Of a stretch of DNA of 64,000 bases, positions 60,705 through 64,000 are shown one piece after another. The notes under the pieces are model-generated. The model worked only from the letters and a program-made list of their open reading frames with translations. It searched no databases and was not told the DNA's origin. The DNA comes from Micromonospora sp. RHAY321 (GTDB lineage: Bacteria; Actinomycetota; Actinomycetes; Mycobacteriales; Micromonosporaceae). Where the stretch lies: positions 124,001-188,000 of the forward strand of contig NZ_JAMHIW010000002.1 of assembly GCF_023896955.1 (NCBI RefSeq). The letters run 5' to 3'. Each line of letters opens with the position of its first letter. Position 1 is the first letter of the stretch. The position numbers and the translations under genes were made by a program.

Positions 60705-62555
60705 TCAGAGGCTCTGCGGTACGTCGATCCTGTCGATGTCGGGGGAGTACCAGGTCCCGCTGTCGAACGTGATGGTGTTGGCGCCCGCCTTCAGCGCCAA
60801 CTGGACGCTGACGGTCTCGGCCGTGCCCCAGTCACCGGTGGAGGGGAACTTCAGGCTGGTGCCGTTGCCGCTGTTGGACGAGACGGTGACCGAGCGGGGG
60901 TCGCCGCTGACGTAGGCGACGGTGACGGTGTAGATGCCGTCCTTCTTCACCCGGACGTCGTTGAACTGCACCTTGCCGCCGAGGTAGAGGTTGCCGACCT
61001 TCTGGCCACCCGAGCAGGCGTCGCACCCGCCGACGGAGGCGTTGCCGCTCAGGGTGTTGGTGGCGGCCTCGGCCTCGTAGCTCGTCGAGACCAGGGCGGT
61101 GCCGGGCCGGACGGTGAACAGTCGTGAGCCGTGCGCCGGCAGCGTCGAGGTGATCCGGTCCTTCTGGGTTCCGAGGTTCCGGCTGTTCCACACGTCGCGG
61201 ACAGACGCGGTGCCGGTGAACCCGAACGACGCCCAGTGGGCGGTGACGGAGGCCGGCGCGTCGCCGAGGTTGAACAGTGCGACCGTGTAGCTGCCGTCGG
61301 GGTTCTTCGAGCCCCAGACCTGCTGGTCGCCGACCGGCGTGACCGGCCGGGCGGGCGCGGCGCCGTTCTGGTCGATGGCGATGACCTCGCGGTTGGTCAG
61401 CAGGGACAGCCCGTAGTCGTCGAGGCGGGTCAGGTCGTCCCCGGTGTACAGCGGCGACTTCGAGATCGCCCACAGGGTCGCGTACGACTGTCGCTCCGCC
61501 CTGGTGAGGCCGTCCATCTCGCCGTTGCCCACGTTGAGGGAGTCGAGGTCGTTCCAGCCGCCGGGGCCGGCCTTGCGGCTCCAGGCGGGCGCGTCGTCGA
61601 ACCGGTCGTCGACCGAGTTCTCCCAGCTGACCAGCGTGTTGCAGTAGCACTCGACGTCGGTGTCGATCCGCCAACCGTTGGAGTAGCGCTTCCAGTCGGC
61701 GGCGTGGTTGATGTCGAGCGACCAGGACAGTTCCAGGTGGATCGGGCGGCCGGCGGTGGCGATGGCCTTCTGCCAGGCGGCCACGTCGGCGACGTTGTTG
61801 TAGTTGTCACCGGACTTGAACGAGCCCGGGCCGACGCCGTCGAGCTTGAGGAAGTCGTATCCCCAGTCGGCGAACATCTGCGCCTGCGAGTCGATGTACT
61901 TCTGGGCGCAGGGGTTGTCGAAGTTCAGCTTGTAGGCGCTGTCCCAGCCGTTGGTGGTGCGCAGGTCCGGGTAGACGATGTCGGCGGTGGTGCAGCCGGG
62001 TGCGTTCCAGATCGGCGCAGCGCCGTTGGCGTACGCCTCCTTCTCCAACCCGACGGGCAGGTAGATGCCCGCCTTCAGGCCCTTGGCGTGGATGTGGTCG
62101 GCGACGGGCTTCATGCCGCGGGGAAAGCGCACCGGGTCGGGGGTCTGCCGGGCGTGCTGGTCGAACTTCGGCACCCAGGCGTTGTCGCGCCACCAGCCGG
62201 CGTCGATGTTGACGTACTCGTAGCCGTACGGCTTCAGCTTGGCGGCGAGGGCGTCGGCCTGCTTCAGCACGTTCGCCTCGGTGAGGTAGCTGTAGTCGCC
62301 GTCGGGGTTGAGACCCGGGTACTTGGAGGACTGCATGGTCCAACTGGTCCAGCCCATGAAGGGGCGCTCCGCGAGGCCAGCGGTGGTGGTCTCCGCCTGC
62401 ACGGTGTCGTTCGACACCGGAGGTTCCGCCGGGGCCGCCTGGGCAGGGACGGCGACCGCGCCGAGGAGCACGGCCAGCGTCGCGGCGGCGAGGCCGGCGG
62501 GCGTTCGGGATCGGCGCCGGTCGGCGCCAGTGAGGGGTGTCGTCGGTGACTGCAT
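60705..62555 (-). CDS. Secreted GH27-family glycosidase with C-terminal CBM35-like domain
   Basis: 616 residues. Signal peptide (TPAGLAAATLAVLLGAVAVP...). The GH27 (beta/alpha)8 barrel starts at PFMGWTSWTM; YEYVNIDAGWW and YDFLKLDGVGPGS give the nucleophile Asp, and GWRIDTDVECYCN contains the probable acid/base Asp. A beta-sandwich domain follows, and the last about 125 residues (YEAEAATNTLSGNASVGG onward) are a CBM35/CBM6-type carbohydrate-binding module with two Cys (CDAC). Retaining alpha-galactosidases and beta-L-arabinopyranosidases share this family. GGAGG lies 6 bases upstream of ATG 62555. Part of the minus-strand glycan cluster. Confidence 0.9.
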   Translation of the reverse strand: MQSPTTPLTGADRRRSRTPAGLAAATLAVLLGAVAVPAQAAPAEPPVSNDTVQAETTTAGLAERPFMGWTSWTMQSSKYPGLNPDGDYSYLTEANVLKQADALAAKLKPYGYEYVNIDAGWWRDNAWVPKFDQHARQTPDPVRFPRGMKPVADHIHAKGLKAGIYLPVGLEKEAYANGAAPIWNAPGCTTADIVYPDLRTTNGWDSAYKLNFDNPCAQKYIDSQAQMFADWGYDFLKLDGVGPGSFKSGDNYNNVADVAAWQKAIATAGRPIHLELSWSLDINHAADWKRYSNGWRIDTDVECYCNTLVSWENSVDDRFDDAPAWSRKAGPGGWNDLDSLNVGNGEMDGLTRAERQSYATLWAISKSPLYTGDDLTRLDDYGLSLLTNREVIAIDQNGAAPARPVTPVGDQQVWGSKNPDGSYTVALFNLGDAPASVTAHWASFGFTGTASVRDVWNSRNLGTQKDRITSTLPAHGSRLFTVRPGTALVSTSYEAEAATNTLSGNASVGGCDACSGGQKVGNLYLGGKVQFNDVRVKKDGIYTVTVAYVSGDPRSVTVSSNSGNGTSLKFPSTGDWGTAETVSVQLALKAGANTITFDSGTWYSPDIDRIDVPQSL

Positions 62556-62632
62556 GGTCAACCTCCTGGTGGCACGGTGGGGGTCGTCTCGGGCTCGGTA
62601 CGGTCGGCCGACGGCTGGGTTGACGCCGTGGG

Positions 62633-63808
62633 TCAGGGCAGGACGAGCGATTGGATGCTGACCGCGGCCGCGCCGCGGGCCCATTCCTCGAAGGGCAACG
62701 GACGGATGGAGAGGGGGCACCGCGCGGCGGCACCGAAGGCCTGGCGTTCGAAGCTCGCGCGGATGTGGCTGTCGAAGAGGTCGTAGGCGGCCAGACCTTC
62801 GCCGGACACGACGATCCGGGTGGGGCCGACCAGGTTCGCGACGGCCGCGATGCCGCAGCCGATCGCGCTGCCGGCGCGGGTGAAGACGGCGCGGACCTGC
62901 TCGTGGCCACCCCGTGCCAGGGCCACGGCCTCGTCGATGGTGAGGTCAGGGCGGCCGGTGCGGTCGCGGGCCTGGGCCACGATGGCGTCGGTGCCGGCGA
63001 TCGACTCGACGCAGCCACGGCCGCCGCAGTGGCAGTCGGGGCCGGTGGCGTCGACGGCGAGGTGGCCGATCTCGCCGGCCACGCCGTACGAGCCGGAGAC
63101 GAGGCGGCCGTTGACGACCAGGCCACAACCGATGCCGGTGCCCACGGTGACCAGGGCGAACGACTCTGCGCCCACACCCTCGCCGAACCAGTGTTCGGCT
63201 GCGGTGAGCGCCTTGACGTCGTTCTCCACCGTCACGGTGAAGCCGGTGCGCTGGGCGGCGAGCCGGCCCAGCGACACGTCGCGCCAGTGCAGGAACGGCG
63301 AGTAGCGGACCAGGCCGGTGGTGCGGTCGATGTCGCCGGACAGGGCCAGCCCGAGGCGACGGACCCGGGTCCGGTCGCCGGCGAACCCGTCGAGCAGGTC
63401 GTCGGCGAGCCGGTTGACCTCGGTGAGGACGGCCTCGACGCCGGGGTCGGTCAGCGGCCGGCGGGCGGTGGCCCGTACCTGCGCGCGGAGGTCGCATACG
63501 ACGCCGATCAGCTCGTCGGCGGTGATCTTCACCCCGAGGAAGAACTCGCGGTCGGCCCGGACGGCCAGCGGGCTGGCCGGGCGCCCGGCGCCGGGCCCGG
63601 TGCGCTCGGTGGCGGCCAGTTCGTGCAGGTAGCCCCGGTCGATGAGCGGGCGGGCGGCCTTGGTGACGGCGGCGGAGGAGAGCCCGAGTCGGCGCGCGAG
63701 CGCCACGCGACTGACGGGCCCCTCCGTCAGCACCGCCGCGAACACCGCCGTCGCGGCCGGTGCCGCCGGTGGCCCGGCAACCGGCTCGACCTCGCCCCCA
63801 GGAAACAT
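62633..63808 (-). CDS. ROK-family transcriptional regulator
   Basis: 391 residues. N-terminal winged helix (SRVALARRLGLSSAAVTKAARPLIDRGYL) followed by a ROK sugar-kinase-like domain. It has ATP-loop elements (LGLALSGDIDRTTGLV; ALVTVGTGIGCGLVVNG) and the zinc-site signature CHCGGRGCVES. ROK regulators respond to sugars. The gene lies first in the minus-strand cluster, 77 bases before GH27, so it probably controls GH27, GH95 and the SGNH hydrolase. ATG 63808 has no ribosome site but a -10 lies 7 bases upstream, indicating a leaderless transcript. Confidence 0.9.
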   Translation of the reverse strand: MFPGGEVEPVAGPPAAPAATAVFAAVLTEGPVSRVALARRLGLSSAAVTKAARPLIDRGYLHELAATERTGPGAGRPASPLAVRADREFFLGVKITADELIGVVCDLRAQVRATARRPLTDPGVEAVLTEVNRLADDLLDGFAGDRTRVRRLGLALSGDIDRTTGLVRYSPFLHWRDVSLGRLAAQRTGFTVTVENDVKALTAAEHWFGEGVGAESFALVTVGTGIGCGLVVNGRLVSGSYGVAGEIGHLAVDATGPDCHCGGRGCVESIAGTDAIVAQARDRTGRPDLTIDEAVALARGGHEQVRAVFTRAGSAIGCGIAAVANLVGPTRIVVSGEGLAAYDLFDSHIRASFERQAFGAAARCPLSIRPLPFEEWARGAAAVSIQSLVLP

Positions 63809-63815
63809 GGACGAA

Positions 63816-63845
63816 ATCTAAGGCGAATATTTAACTTCTTCAAGT
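63816..63845 (-). promoter_or_regulatory. Leaderless ROK-gene promoter with AT-rich inverted repeat
   Basis: On the minus strand, -35 TTGAAG (63838-63843) and -10 TTAGAT (63816-63821) are separated by 16 bases, and the -10 is 7 bases from the ATG at 63808. The inverted repeat ACTT-CTTC-AAGT (63834-63845) overlaps the -35 in one of the most AT-rich stretches of the window, suiting autoregulation by the ROK protein. Confidence 0.6.
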
Positions 63846-63897
63846 ATTGATTCTGTTGACTGCTCCGGCCTAGAGTCGGCGGCGCCCGCGGCGGTGC

Positions 63898-64000
63898 TCA
63901 GCTACGGGAGCGCGGCAGACAGTCCTTCTTGTACTTGAGGCCCGAGCCGCACCAGCAGGCGTCGTTGCGCTCCGGTGGCCAGGGAATCCGCGCTGCGGGA
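63898..64000 (-). CDS. SEC-C motif protein, 5' part outside the window
   Basis: Only the last 34 codons are visible; the gene enters from beyond base 64000 and its stop is at 63898-63900. The end carries a SEC-C zinc-binding motif, ERNDACWCGSGLKYKKDC, in the usual C-x-C-G-S-G-x-K-Y-K arrangement. This motif is found at the C-terminus of SecA and of many small YchJ-like or regulatory proteins, so the identity of the main domain cannot be told. It lies 89 bases upstream of the ROK start, in the same orientation. Confidence 0.75.
   Translation of the reverse strand, partial: PAARIPWPPERNDACWCGSGLKYKKDCLPRSRS

Overview
The window reads as one 64-kb stretch of a very GC-rich actinomycete chromosome. 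Frequent GTG starts, third-position G/C bias, an Mce lipid-import operon, LAL/LuxR and SpoIIE-type regulators, and many secreted hydrolases suggest a filamentous genus; Micromonospora or a close relative is an inference from gene content, not a tested placement. I see no tRNA, rRNA, insertion sequence, integrase or CRISPR array. Both ends cut through genes.

Layout. 1-10.0 kb: an Mce import operon (two YrbE permeases, MceA-F, two Mce-associated proteins), mostly joined by 1- or 4-base stop/start overlaps. 10.1-13.7 kb: a GAF-SpoIIE phosphatase coupled to a MEDS-HATPase protein, then an unrecognised membrane-anchored protein. 13.7-14.8 kb: an ArsR regulator coupled to a short cation transporter, both with cysteine-rich tails. 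14.8-26.1 kb: accessory genes (AraC regulator divergent from a flavin monooxygenase, two VOC proteins, LtrA, a GNAT-like protein, a membrane alpha/beta hydrolase, a DUF308-like protein, a large LuxR-type ATPase). 26.2-30.1 kb: SnoaL-like protein and aldo/keto reductase divergent from a TetR regulator, then a secreted tannase/feruloyl-esterase-like enzyme. 30.5-32.1 kb: an ABC-F ATPase.

32.2-43.8 kb is the most distinctive region: one apparent ten-gene catabolic operon under a LacI regulator. It holds a sugar-type ABC importer without its own ATPase, two ADP-ribosylglycohydrolase-fold enzymes, a PfkB kinase, a glycosidase-like protein fused to a cysteine-less FGE-like domain, a family III CoA-transferase and a CitE-like lyase. 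The genes suggest import of a glycosylated compound, bond cleavage, phosphorylation of the sugar and CoA-dependent breakdown of an acid. The substrate is unknown.

43.9-46.4 kb: DUF305 lipoprotein, DUF1996 secreted protein, and a C39-like secreted peptidase. 47.2-48.6 kb: a diacylglycerol-kinase-type lipid kinase and a histone H1-like Lys/Ala-rich protein. 48.8-54.3 kb: two divergent secreted proteases (Xaa-Pro dipeptidyl-peptidase-like and subtilisin-like). 54.4-56.9 kb: small membrane and soluble proteins. 57.0-63.8 kb: a glycan-degradation cluster on the minus strand (ROK regulator, GH27, GH95, SGNH hydrolase). The window ends in the 3' part of a SEC-C protein.

Regulatory sequence is unusually readable. 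There are three copies of a 20-base motif upstream of three separate genes, triple operators for TetR and LacI, direct repeats on the arsR promoter, a GAGAGCGCTCTC box, several probable leaderless promoters, and many strong hairpin terminators.
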